A stretch of 7,162 bases of DNA from Armatimonadota bacterium (GTDB lineage Bacteria > Armatimonadota > Zipacnadia > Zipacnadales > FEN-943), in contig JANZZA010000369.1 in the NCBI GenBank assembly GCA_026419655.1, positions 1 to 7,162 of the forward strand. Reading direction: 5' to 3'. A program made the translations under genes and the position numbers. Shown here one piece after another: positions 1-7,034 of the stretch. A model generated the notes under the pieces. It was not told the origin of the DNA and did not search any database. It saw nothing but the letters and a program-made list of their open reading frames with translations. Within the stretch, counting starts at the first letter, position 1. Every line of letters starts with the position of its first letter.

Positions 1-1140
1 TCGCGGCGCGATTTTCTCTGCCGCGTGGGGATGGCAGCGGCTTGCGCGTGTTGCCTACCCGACCTGCTCAAGCACCTTGGGGCCGCTTCCCTCTCTGCTC
101 CCAGCTCGGTCGCTCAACCATACCGCTCGCGCATGACTAAAGCCTCCTGGTGGAAGCCCATAGGCAACGAGCGTGTGCAATGTGAGCTTTGCCCCAAGCT
201 GTGCAAGGTGGGCAATCGCGAGCGAGGCTTTTGCGGCGTGCGGGAAAATCGCGACGGCGTGTATTACACGCTGGTTTACGGCTCCGTAGCAGCAGCCAAC
301 GTTGACCCAATCGAGAAAAAGCCTTTCTTCCACTTTCTGCCAGGAAGCCGGTCCTTCTCCATCGCCACGGCTGGCTGCAACATGAACTGTCGGGCCTGCC
401 AGAACTGGGAACTATCTCAGTCCCGGCCTGAACAGGTTGGAAGCGTAGCGCTGTCACCGGACGAGTTGGCTCGGCGTGCGCGGCTGGCGAAATGCGCGTC
501 CATCGCGTACACGTACAACGAGCCGGTAGTCTACTGGGAGTACGTGAGGGATGCTGCCGCCGCCGCAGGCAAGCAGGGCGTCCGGTCGGTCGTGGTCAGC
601 AATGGCTACATAAACGCTCGGCCGCTTCTAGAGGTCTTACGCCATCTCGACGCGGTAAAGATAGATTTCAAAGCCATGAGCGAAGATTTTTACCGGCGCT
701 ATTGCTCCGGGACATTGAAACCTGTTCTTGAAACGCTCAAGCTTCTCAAACGGCGCGGAATGTGGACGGAGATAGTGTATCTGGTCATCCCGACGCTCAA
801 CGATAGCGCTGCCGAAATAGAAGCTACCTGCCGATGGGTGCGGGACAATTTGGGCCGCGACGTACCGGTGCACTTTACCCGGTTCTACCCCCAGTACCAG
901 CTAAAACACCTCCCGCCCACGCCCTTAGCCACCCTGGAGCAGTGCCACAAAATTGGGCGGCAGGTAGGGCTTCATTACGTGTACGTAGGAAATGTGCCAG
1001 GCAGCCCGGCGGAGAACACGTATTGCCCGAGCTGCGGAAAGGCGGTCATCGAACGGCGGGGATACGCGGTTGTGGCCAATAGACTGCGACAGGGACGCTG
1101 TAGCAACTGCGGCAAGGCTGTCCCTGGCGTATGGAAATAG
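1..1140 (+). CDS. amrS: AmrS-like radical SAM enzyme (PflA-activase-like), 5'-truncated, probable Tat signal
   Basis: This is a radical SAM protein of the AmmeMemoRadiSam / pyruvate-formate-lyase-activating-enzyme-like family; its substrate is not known. The frame is open from base 1 to the TAG at 1138-1140 (379 visible residues), so the true start lies off the contig. Seen: an N-terminal cysteine cluster (CELCPKLC, then GFCGVREN, about 178-249); the radical SAM [4Fe-4S] motif CNMNCRAC at 376-399 (CX3CX2C); the family-typical stretch YTYNEPVVYWEY near 508-543; and a C-terminal zinc-ribbon-like pair (CPSCG near 1024, CSNCG near 1099). Family homology begins at the ATG at 133 (MTKASWW), but no Shine-Dalgarno precedes it. 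The upstream codons in frame read SRRDFLC followed by an Ala/Cys-rich stretch, resembling a Tat signal (S/T-RR-x-F-L-K), so I prefer a longer exported protein. An alternative is a cytoplasmic enzyme starting at 133 with chance upstream coding. No AMMECR1 or Memo partner gene is visible. Confidence 0.85.
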   Translation, partial: SRRDFLCRVGMAAACACCLPDLLKHLGAASLSAPSSVAQPYRSRMTKASWWKPIGNERVQCELCPKLCKVGNRERGFCGVRENRDGVYYTLVYGSVAAANVDPIEKKPFFHFLPGSRSFSIATAGCNMNCRACQNWELSQSRPEQVGSVALSPDELARRARLAKCASIAYTYNEPVVYWEYVRDAAAAAGKQGVRSVVVSNGYINARPLLEVLRHLDAVKIDFKAMSEDFYRRYCSGTLKPVLETLKLLKRRGMWTEIVYLVIPTLNDSAAEIEATCRWVRDNLGRDVPVHFTRFYPQYQLKHLPPTPLATLEQCHKIGRQVGLHYVYVGNVPGSPAENTYCPSCGKAVIERRGYAVVANRLRQGRCSNCGKAVPGVWK

Positions 1141-1283
1141 GCCCGAGAAGCGTCCGAGAGCGGCGGCCGAGGGGCACAAGCGCTACCGTGCACAGGTAGG
1201 AAGTTACGGAAAGTTGACGTAAAATATCCTGGGTCAGTGCCATCACGGGCGGTGCTCTCAAGGCCAAAGGAGAGGGAAGAACC

Positions 1284-2837
1284 TTGGTGGACCCCCTGAA
1301 CGCCACGCTGGATGAAATGTTCCTGGCCACGGCAAGGGAACATGGCGAGAGGACGGCAGTCATTCTTGGTGAGCGCAGGGTTACGTATCGGGAGCTGGCG
1401 GGGGCCGTTGGGGCGCTGCAGGCAGGATTACAGGAGTTGGGCGTGCGGCCTGGCGACCGCCTCTCGATGCTTTTCCCTAACACCCCACAGTTTCACGTAG
1501 CTCTCTTCGCGGCTCAGGCCTGCGGGGCTGAAGTAGTACCTCTAAACTGCCTGCATTCGCCGGCTGAACTGACCTACGTAATCACCGATTCCGAGAGCCG
1601 CTGGTTGCTGGCCTCGTCGGTGTTCGACGACAAGCTAGCGGCGGTGATTCCGCAGTGCCCTAACCTGCAGGGCATTGTCGTCGCCGGCGAGACCGCGCTT
1701 GACGGCGTAGTCTCCTGGGATGCTGTCTTACATAGACACGCTGGGACGCCGCCCACGCCATCGGGTCGGCCAGCCACTGAGCCAGCCATCCTCATCTACA
1801 CGTCCGGCACCACCGGCAAGCCCAAAGGGGCCATGCTATCCCACCGCAATCTAATTTGGGACGCCGACGCCGCGGATAAGGTGCTGGGCGTGGTGCCCGA
1901 GGACATCTTCCTGGTGCCTCTGCCACTGTTTCACGCCTACGGCTTTACTGTTGACCTGGTGCTGCCGGTGCTTCGCGGGTCCTGCGCGGTGCTCATGCCG
2001 AAGTTCGCAGCGGCCCAAGCCCTGGAGCTAATCGAGGCCCACCGCGTCACCGTGATGGCGGCTGTCCCGACGATGTTTGGTTTGATGCTTCGCACAGCCC
2101 GGGACCCGGACTACGACCTGTCCTCTTTGCGCGTAGCTGTGTCGGGCGGCGCGGCTCTGCCCCTGGAAATAATGCGCGGCTTCGAGGAACGTTTCGGTGT
2201 GCACATGCTCGAAGGATACGGCCCAACCGAGGCCGCGCCCGTGGTGTCCGTAAACCCCCTGCACGGCGTGCGCAAGCCCGGCAGCGTCGGGCCGCCCATA
2301 CCGGGGCTGGAAGTAAAGGTCGTGGACGATGACGGCAATCCGCTGCCGGTGGGCGAGGTTGGGGAGCTGTGCGTGCGCGGCCCGAACGTCATGCTGGGCT
2401 ACTGGAATGACCCGGAAATGACGGCCCAAGCAATCCGCGACGGCTGGCTGCATACCGGAGACCTAGCTCGCCTGGACGAGGACGGCTACATCTACATAGT
2501 AGACCGCAAGAAGGACATGGTTATCGTTGGCGGCATGAACGTCTACCCGCGCGAAGTCGAAGACGTGATTTACCAGGTGCCCGGCGTGGCAGACGCTGCG
2601 GTGGTCGGTGTGCCGAGCGGGATCAAGGGCGAAGATGTGGTGGCTTTCGTGACGCTTCAAGAGGGCGCCTCGACCCAGCCCGAGGAAATAATCGAGCACT
2701 GCCGCCAGCACCTGGCCCCCTTCAAGGTGCCGCGGGAAGTTGTCATCGTCCCTGAGCTGCCCAAAACAGCCGTGGGAAAAATCCTGCGACGGGAAGTGCG
2801 CGACCTGGCCCGGCAGATGCTTGGCGCGCGGCGATAA
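1284..2837 (+). CDS. Long-chain-type fatty acyl-CoA synthetase (AMP-forming, FadD/LcfB-like)
   Basis: This class I adenylate-forming enzyme activates a carboxylic acid with ATP to an acyl-AMP and then transfers it to coenzyme A. It is full length at 517 residues. Motifs in order: the phosphate-binding loop YTSGTTGKPKGAMLSH (about residues 172-187), EGYGPTE (about 310-316), GWLHTGD (about 387-393), the hinge region DRKKDM (about 407-412) followed by VGGMNVYPREVE, and PKTAVGKILRR with the catalytic lysine K499. The start is either TTG at 1284 or GTG at 1287; a purine-rich AGGAGAGGG at about 1268-1276 precedes both. CTCTC at 1255-1259 could pair with GAGAG at 1270-1274 and mask that site, but this is speculative. 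It lies 143 bp downstream of the radical SAM gene on the same strand, so co-transcription is possible but not shown. Chain length and exact substrate cannot be read from the sequence; medium-chain, aryl or dicarboxylic acids remain possible. Confidence 0.93.
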   Translation: MVDPLNATLDEMFLATAREHGERTAVILGERRVTYRELAGAVGALQAGLQELGVRPGDRLSMLFPNTPQFHVALFAAQACGAEVVPLNCLHSPAELTYVITDSESRWLLASSVFDDKLAAVIPQCPNLQGIVVAGETALDGVVSWDAVLHRHAGTPPTPSGRPATEPAILIYTSGTTGKPKGAMLSHRNLIWDADAADKVLGVVPEDIFLVPLPLFHAYGFTVDLVLPVLRGSCAVLMPKFAAAQALELIEAHRVTVMAAVPTMFGLMLRTARDPDYDLSSLRVAVSGGAALPLEIMRGFEERFGVHMLEGYGPTEAAPVVSVNPLHGVRKPGSVGPPIPGLEVKVVDDDGNPLPVGEVGELCVRGPNVMLGYWNDPEMTAQAIRDGWLHTGDLARLDEDGYIYIVDRKKDMVIVGGMNVYPREVEDVIYQVPGVADAAVVGVPSGIKGEDVVAFVTLQEGASTQPEEIIEHCRQHLAPFKVPREVVIVPELPKTAVGKILRREVRDLARQMLGARR

Positions 2838-2888
2838 TACGATAAGCCGACGGCGGCCCTGGACGACAGGGACTCCAGACTCTCCACA

Positions 2889-2912
2889 CCAAGAGCGCTA
2901 ATAGTCTCTTGG
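2889..2912. terminator. Candidate terminator hairpin between convergent genes
   Basis: A perfect 7 bp stem, CCAAGAG at 2889-2895 with CTCTTGG at 2906-2912, encloses a 10 nt loop about 50 bases past the acyl-CoA synthetase stop codon. On the plus strand it is followed by CCGACTTTTGG, so only a short T tract sits several bases beyond the stem. This is a weak fit to a Rho-independent terminator; as a perfect inverted repeat it could act on either strand. Confidence 0.4.
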
Positions 2913-3050
2913 CCGACTTTTGGATGTAGACTGTCCGAGGAAACCCCTTTGAAGAGGGTTGTCCCCCAGAGCAGTTTCAAAAACCTCTTCATGCCGTTTC
3001 CATTACGCCCAGCCTCTGATGCGCCCACGCACCTGTGCCACGGCGCAATG

Positions 3051-3077
3051 AAAAGCACGCGGAATCCCACTGGCGTG
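3051..3077 (-). terminator. Weak candidate terminator after the response regulator
   Basis: Read on the minus strand, CACGC (3077-3073) and GCGTG (3060-3056) form a 5 bp stem with a 12 nt loop, followed by CTTTTC (TTTT at 3054-3051). It begins 13 nt beyond the stop codon of the last gene of the hydrogenase operon. The position is right for an intrinsic terminator, but the stem is short and the loop long. Confidence 0.3.
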
Positions 3078-3090
3078 ATGCCCGGAAGGT

Positions 3091-3516
3091 CTACTTCTCC
3101 CGGCTAGCCAGGACTTCCTTAATCGCTCCTAGTAGCACGCTCGGCTCGACGGGCTTGTCAATGAAGCCCTGGACCGGCAAGAACTCGCCCGGCTGGTAGG
3201 TGCCATCGCTCTGCTCGGGATAGAAGCGCAACTGGGTGGTGTGATGAATAGCACTGAGAACCAGGATGGGAATGTTGGCTTCTTCTTCGGGATACTGGTT
3301 GCGCAGCTTCCAGACAAAGTGAAAGCCCTCGGTGCCGTCGGGCATCATGATGTCGAGTAGTATCAAGTCCGGCCGATACGAATCCACCTTGGCGAAAGCC
3401 TCTTGCGTGGTCAGGGCCGTATCCACGTCATACCCTGCGCTTTGCAGCACCAACCGCAGCGACTCCACAATGTCCGGGTCGTCGTCCACCACCAGAATCT
3501 TGGCAGGTTCAGCCAT
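3091..3516 (-). CDS. Stand-alone receiver-domain response regulator
   Basis: This is a 141-residue CheY-like receiver with no DNA-binding or enzymatic output domain. Visible residues: acidic pocket D11/D12 in ILVVDDDP, phospho-acceptor D55 in LILLDIMMPDG, switch serine S88 in ILVLSA, and conserved lysine K121 in FIDKPVEP. S88 to K121 spans 33 residues against 22 in E. coli CheY (T87-K109), so the loop around beta4-beta5 is enlarged by about eleven residues and carries QSDGTYQPGEFLPV. It is the last gene of the hydrogenase operon. The maturation protease stops 11 nt upstream, and its TAG forms part of the TAGGAGG that precedes this ATG, which implies translational coupling. The likely role is phospho-relay or allosteric signalling linked to hydrogenase expression or activity; the cognate histidine kinase is not in the window, so the output is unknown. 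Confidence 0.93.
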   Translation of the reverse strand: MAEPAKILVVDDDPDIVESLRLVLQSAGYDVDTALTTQEAFAKVDSYRPDLILLDIMMPDGTEGFHFVWKLRNQYPEEEANIPILVLSAIHHTTQLRFYPEQSDGTYQPGEFLPVQGFIDKPVEPSVLLGAIKEVLASREK

Positions 3517-3523
3517 TTTGCAT

Positions 3524-3529
3524 CCTCCT
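3524..3529 (-). promoter_or_regulatory. Ribosome binding site of the response regulator
   Basis: A perfect AGGAGG on the minus strand lies 7 nt before the ATG at 3514-3516 and shares bases with the stop codon of the preceding protease gene (3528-3530). It fixes the regulator start and suggests that ribosomes finishing the protease can re-initiate here. Confidence 0.8.
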
Positions 3530-4049
3530 AGCGGGTTGTGCCATCTTCTGAATACTCTATTCTTTTGGCGGCCGGCTCCTCTTGAGCACCTGCCACCAGG
3601 TCAACCACGGCTTGCACAGCGGCTTCGACTCGCTGGGCCACTTCTGCCGACAGGTCTTGACCGAAGCCCAACTGGCCCGGCTGAATACCCACTACGGTGA
3701 CCCTCGGCGTAATGCCTGTTTCCCGGCCAAGCTCCAGCACGTCGGCCAGAGATACGTGGTGCAGAGACGCCACACGACTAACTTTCACCAGGTCAGCGTC
3801 CTCGGCCTCAAAAACGCAAATCTCCCCGGGGCGGCCGCCGAAATCAACAGCATCCACCACAATGGCCCAGTCGGCCCCCTCCATGTCGAAAAGCAGGTTG
3901 AGACCGCCTGTATGACCGACCACGACTTCCACGTTCTCCGGCAGGCTCTTCCCCTGCAGGCGCCGGGCCACGACTACCCCCACCGAGTCGTCGCCGTGAA
4001 GTTCGCTGCCAACACCCAAAACCACGATGCGCTTCGTCGTGTTGCTCAA
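3528..4049 (-). CDS. [NiFe] hydrogenase maturation endopeptidase (HyaD/HybD/HycI family)
   Basis: This protease trims the C-terminus of the hydrogenase large subunit after nickel insertion. With a TTG start at 4047-4049 it has 173 residues, usual for the family. Features by that numbering: the N-terminal signature VVLGVGSELHGDD (residues 9-21), containing E16; IVVDAVDFGG with D66; and SLHHVSL with H97. E16, D66 and H97 match the three nickel-binding residues known in HybD (Glu16, Asp62, His93). The reading frame stays open back to an ATG at 4130 inside the large-subunit gene, but the extra 27 residues do not resemble the family. A G-run at 4059-4065 sits 9 nt before the TTG; a better GGAGG at 4071-4075 is 21 nt away, and another TTG at 4077-4079 is possible, so the start is uncertain. 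The gene directly follows its presumed substrate, the large subunit (32 bp gap). The tail after about residue 150 is charged and poorly conserved. Confidence 0.9.
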   Translation of the reverse strand: MSNTTKRIVVLGVGSELHGDDSVGVVVARRLQGKSLPENVEVVVGHTGGLNLLFDMEGADWAIVVDAVDFGGRPGEICVFEAEDADLVKVSRVASLHHVSLADVLELGRETGITPRVTVVGIQPGQLGFGQDLSAEVAQRVEAAVQAVVDLVAGAQEEPAAKRIEYSEDGTTR

Positions 4050-4081
4050 CCTGTGCTGCCCCCCCAGGCCCCTCCGCAAGG

Positions 4082-5380
4082 CTATCGCTTGATCTCCACC
4101 TTGAGCATGTGGGTGGCGCAGCTTATGCACGGGTCATACGCCCGCACCAGCATTTCCAAAAGCAGCCTTATCTCGTCATCCGGGCGTTCGATAATCTGCG
4201 GCACCAGGGCGTGAAAGTCATGCTCGATGTTGTTCAGGTTCTGGTTGGTCGGAATGATGCAGTTGACGTTTGTGAGCTTGCCCCCGTCGTCGAAGGTGTA
4301 ATCGTGTATCAGCAGGCCTCTCGGCGCCTCGGTGATGCCCACGCCCCTGCCCGCGCGAGGCTTCACGTCCCAGTCTTCCCATTCAAGCTCGCGGCCAAGA
4401 CACCATTCAAGGTACTTGATGGTCTCTTCCAGCGAATGGACTGTTTCGACGACCTGGGCCACCGTGATGGCGTATGGATTTGTGCAGTCGGTAGTTAGCC
4501 CAAGCGCCTGAGCCACCTCTTTGGCCTTCGGATGAAGCTGGTCGTAGTTGATCTTGAAGCGCGCCAGCGCACCAACCATGTACGCACCATTTTCCGTCTC
4601 GGCGTGCTTGGCGTGGCTGTGAGGCACGACGAACTCGCGGATTTTCGTTTTGTACTCGCGGGTGTCGGTCATGTCGCCGTTGCTGGACTTGATTTTGACC
4701 GCGCGATACATGCCGTACTCGTCGGGGTCCCAGCTAGCCAGACATTCCGTGGGCCTGTCGAAGTCTGGCAGCTTGAGGGTCGAGAACAGTGCCACAGCAG
4801 CATCCAGGTCCCTGCGGGCGTCCAGGCAGCGGGTATGAAGGGCTTCCATGGCTGCTGGGTCAGGCAACTTGGGCATGCACTTGGGCAAATACGCACACGG
4901 GTGAATGTGGCGGCCCACGATTAGCTTACACAGGTCGTTGCCCAGCCGCTTGAGGCGCAGCGCCCGCTTTACCTCTTCCGGGTGGCTCTGGATCAGCGGG
5001 ATTACGCTGGGCACCCCGAGAAAGTCAGGAGCGGCCAAATAGTAGAAGTGAAGGACGTGGCTTTGTATCATTTCGCCGTGATACGCAATCTTGCGCAGGG
5101 CGATGGTCTGCTCCGATGGCTCGATGCCGAAGGCATCTTCGATGGCCAGCACCGAAGCCGTCGAGTGGGCGATGGAACAAATACCGCAGATGCGGCAAGC
5201 AATGTGGGTAGCCTCATCCCACCGCCGGCCCAGCATGAAAGCCTCGAAAAGCCGCGGCGACTCGGTTATTTCCAGCCGCAGCTCCTCTATCTTGCCGTCA
5301 GTGGCATTTAGCACGATGTTCCCGTGGCCTTCGACGCGACAGACTTCTTCGACGAAAATGCTTATCTTCCGGTCCGCCAT
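4082..5380 (-). CDS. hydA: [NiFe] hydrogenase large (alpha) subunit, group 3b type
   Basis: This catalytic subunit holds the NiFe(CN)2CO centre and interconverts H2 with protons and electrons in the cytoplasm (no signal peptide). It has 432 residues, a usual length for group 3 cytoplasmic enzymes. The L1 motif RICGICSIAH supplies C65 and C68; the L2 motif DPCISCATH near the C-terminus supplies C418 and C421. Eight residues (MLKVEIKR) follow H424 and should be the tail removed during maturation, consistent with the endopeptidase gene just downstream. The early EEVCRVEGHGN segment is also typical of the family. ATG at 5378-5380 is preceded by AGGGGG 8 nt upstream (5389-5394), and the small-subunit gene ends 16 nt before it. 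The neighbouring FAD/NAD(P) subunit argues for the NAD(P)-linked group 3b (sulfhydrogenase-type) over the F420-nonreducing (3c) type. NADH versus NADPH preference and sulfur-reducing activity cannot be read here. The symbol follows Pyrococcus furiosus usage, not the [FeFe] HydA. Confidence 0.96.
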   Translation of the reverse strand: MADRKISIFVEEVCRVEGHGNIVLNATDGKIEELRLEITESPRLFEAFMLGRRWDEATHIACRICGICSIAHSTASVLAIEDAFGIEPSEQTIALRKIAYHGEMIQSHVLHFYYLAAPDFLGVPSVIPLIQSHPEEVKRALRLKRLGNDLCKLIVGRHIHPCAYLPKCMPKLPDPAAMEALHTRCLDARRDLDAAVALFSTLKLPDFDRPTECLASWDPDEYGMYRAVKIKSSNGDMTDTREYKTKIREFVVPHSHAKHAETENGAYMVGALARFKINYDQLHPKAKEVAQALGLTTDCTNPYAITVAQVVETVHSLEETIKYLEWCLGRELEWEDWDVKPRAGRGVGITEAPRGLLIHDYTFDDGGKLTNVNCIIPTNQNLNNIEHDFHALVPQIIERPDDEIRLLLEMLVRAYDPCISCATHMLKVEIKR

Positions 5381-5396
5381 GTGCTTTGCCCCCTAA

Positions 5397-6170
5397 CTAC
5401 TCCTTCTTCTCCTGTTGAGCGCGAGCACGACGGTCTTCAATCTCCCACGCGCAGAAAATGTCAAAGCGCTGCATGACCTCCTCCGGCGTCAGTCCGCGCT
5501 CCTGAAGCACCTCCCAGTGAGCCTGCTCGTTGGGGTTGTCCACAAAGCCGCGGCAGGCCTCGCACCAGCCCCCGTAGCTCGGACAATCCGCACCGCAGCC
5601 GGCTCGCGCCACCGGCCCCATGCAAAACATGCCTTTCTCAAAGACGCACACGTTCTCCTTGCGCTTGCATTCGACGCAGACCGGGTAATTAGGCAGTCGC
5701 GGTTTCTTGCCCAGGAGCAGGTCGCGCACTATGCGCAGGAACTCCTCGCTATTCATCGGGCAGCCCGGTATCTCGAACTCCACCGGAACAACGGCCCGGA
5801 TGGGGCGGACAGGGATGGTATCAAACTGGGCCCCGGCCTCGCCATAGACGATCTCCTTGGCCTCGTTCATTCCGTAACGGTTCTTAAGGGCGTTAACGCT
5901 GCCGTTAACCGCACAGGCGCCTATCGGCACCAGCATCCTCGCCCGCTCGCGAATCCGTTTGATGTACTTAATGTCGTGGTGCGTAGAGACAGAACCGTCA
6001 ACGAAGACAATGTCTATTGGCTCAGTTGTCTTCTCAGACATGGCCTCGCGCCACTCAACAAACTCGACGTGCTCTAGCACGTCCAAAAGCTCATTCTCGC
6101 ACTCCAGGATGGCCAGACTGCAGCCCTCGCAGCTAGTCATGGAGAATACCGCGGCTCTGGGCTTCGCCAT
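5397..6170 (-). CDS. hydD: [NiFe] hydrogenase small (delta) subunit, three [4Fe-4S] clusters
   Basis: This electron-transfer subunit relays electrons between the NiFe site and the flavin module. It has 257 residues and no Tat signal, as expected for a cytoplasmic enzyme. The proximal cluster ligands are visible as C14 and C17 (TSCEGC), C86 (PIGACAV) and C137 (PGCPMN). A C-terminal cysteine-rich region contains C165, C168, C175, C183, C192, C196, C203 and C206 (PVCVECKRKENVC, AGCGADCPS, WCEACRG), enough for two more [4Fe-4S] clusters and characteristic of group 3b/3c small subunits. An extra C24 lies near the proximal site. The ATG directly abuts the TAA of the gamma-subunit gene (no gap), with GGGAGG 8 nt upstream at 6179-6184, so translation is probably coupled. 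The C-terminus is highly charged (ends QQEKKE) and may be flexible. Confidence 0.95.
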   Translation of the reverse strand: MAKPRAAVFSMTSCEGCSLAILECENELLDVLEHVEFVEWREAMSEKTTEPIDIVFVDGSVSTHHDIKYIKRIRERARMLVPIGACAVNGSVNALKNRYGMNEAKEIVYGEAGAQFDTIPVRPIRAVVPVEFEIPGCPMNSEEFLRIVRDLLLGKKPRLPNYPVCVECKRKENVCVFEKGMFCMGPVARAGCGADCPSYGGWCEACRGFVDNPNEQAHWEVLQERGLTPEEVMQRFDIFCAWEIEDRRARAQQEKKE

Positions 6171-7034
6171 TTATATCGCCTCCCACATGAACTTCAGCTC
6201 TGAGTACTTGAACACCGGCCCGTCCAGGCAGCAGTAGCGATTGTTGATCTGGCAGTGACCGCACTTGCCCACCCCGCAGCGCATCCGCCGTTCCAGAGAC
6301 AGGATCATGTTTTCGTCGGCGATGCCCTTGAGCCGGCACTCGGTTATCACGAAGCGATACATTACCGGTGGGCCGACGATGACGGCCTTCGTGCGCGCCG
6401 CGCCAAACTCCACCTCGGGAAAGAGGGTGGTGATGACGCCCACGTGGCCCGACCAGTCCGGATGGGGCCGGTCTATGGTGATGTGAAACTCTACATCGTC
6501 GCGGGCTTCCCACTGGGCCAGCTCGTCGCGGAACAGTATCTCCGTGGGACTCTTGAAGCCCACGAAAATGACCACGCGGTTGAAAGCCTCTCGCTCCGCC
6601 AACACCGCCTGAATGAGGCCGCGCAGGGGAACCAGGCCTATACCGCCCCCGACGATGAGCACGTCGTGGCCCTTTAGCTCCTCAACGTCAAAGCCGTGGC
6701 CGAGAGGCCCGCGGATTCCAATTGTGGCACCTGCTTCTAGGCGGTGCAGAGCTGATGTCACGTCGCCGATGCGGCGCACGACGAGGGCGAAGCTCGTCCG
6801 TCCATTGGGCGCCGAGGCCAAAGAGATTGGGGCCTCGCCGATTGGCGGCACGAAAACCTGCACAAACTGCCCCGGCTGGTGCCCCAGCGCCTCGCCTGAG
6901 GCGAGCTGTATTTCGAAAAGCTTCTCCGTCGCCGTTTGTTCGACAACGTTTACCACCTTCGCAGGCTGGGGCACATAAAGGTCCCTTTCCGGTTCGACTT
7001 GCTGGATAGGCGTCTTGGGCGGGCTAAACGCCAT
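6171..7034 (-). CDS. hydG: Hydrogenase gamma subunit: FAD/NAD(P)-binding, [2Fe-2S] diaphorase (HydG/AsrB-like)
   Basis: This ferredoxin-NADP reductase-like subunit passes electrons between the hydrogenase iron-sulfur chain and NAD(P). It has 287 residues. From the N-terminus: a ferredoxin-reductase beta-barrel with GQF (55-57) and EAPISLAS (67-74) at the flavin site, RGPLGHGF (108-115), a nucleotide-binding loop IVGGGIGLVPLR (127-138), and a C-terminal [2Fe-2S] motif CGVGKCGHC with C253, C258, C261 and C269. The residue before the fourth ligand is also cysteine (C268). This arrangement is shared by HydG of sulfhydrogenase, AsrB of sulfite reductase and PyrK-like proteins; the adjacent hydrogenase subunits decide in favour of HydG. 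ATG at 7032-7034 follows AGGAGG by 9 nt (7044-7049) and overlaps the end of the upstream iron-sulfur gene by 11 bp. The symbol follows Pyrococcus usage and is unrelated to the [FeFe]-hydrogenase maturase HydG. Confidence 0.94.
   Translation of the reverse strand: MAFSPPKTPIQQVEPERDLYVPQPAKVVNVVEQTATEKLFEIQLASGEALGHQPGQFVQVFVPPIGEAPISLASAPNGRTSFALVVRRIGDVTSALHRLEAGATIGIRGPLGHGFDVEELKGHDVLIVGGGIGLVPLRGLIQAVLAEREAFNRVVIFVGFKSPTEILFRDELAQWEARDDVEFHITIDRPHPDWSGHVGVITTLFPEVEFGAARTKAVIVGPPVMYRFVITECRLKGIADENMILSLERRMRCGVGKCGHCQINNRYCCLDGPVFKYSELKFMWEAI

Larger units (their letters stand above)
2838..3090. other. Convergent intergenic region with several short hairpins, no gene seen
   Basis: This 253 bp non-coding gap separates the 3' ends of the acyl-CoA synthetase (+) and the response regulator (-). 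I see no convincing reading frame, tRNA or repeat family here. It holds several inverted repeats: 2857-2871 (CCCTG, 5 nt loop, CAGGG), 2889-2912 (7 bp stem), 2942-2960 (AACCC/GGGTT), 2950-2991 (TGAAGAGG/CCTCTTCA, overlapping the previous one so the two compete), 3021-3046 (GCGCC/GGCGC with an inner GCA/TGC stem) and 3056-3077 (CACGC/GCGTG). Such density is expected where two transcription units meet. Confidence 0.5.

Noticed and set aside
133..1140. Complete radical SAM gene starting at ATG 133
   Set aside because: Family similarity begins here, but no ribosome binding site is seen and the frame continues upstream to base 1 with a Tat-like motif, so I annotated a 5'-partial gene instead. It remains the main alternative.
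1214..1243. Sigma-70 promoter starting with TTGACG at 1214
   Set aside because: No recognisable -10 hexamer occurs at 16-18 nt spacing; the TAAAAT at 1220-1225 overlaps the region directly and has no -35 at the right distance.
2657..3070. 137-residue minus-strand open frame reaching into the intergenic region
   Set aside because: Half of it is antisense to the acyl-CoA synthetase, its translation is low-complexity Arg/Ser-rich, and no ribosome binding site or family motif is visible.
3528..4130. Maturation protease starting at the ATG at 4130, overlapping the large-subunit gene by 49 bp
   Set aside because: The extra 27 residues are His/Gly/Arg-rich and unlike the family N-terminus, which normally begins just before the VVLGVG motif; the TTG at 4047-4049 gives the usual length and puts E16 at the expected position.
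4109..6077. Long plus-strand open frames opposite the hydrogenase genes
   Set aside because: They are antisense shadows of high-GC coding sequence; their translations show no family motifs, while the minus-strand frames carry complete catalytic motifs.
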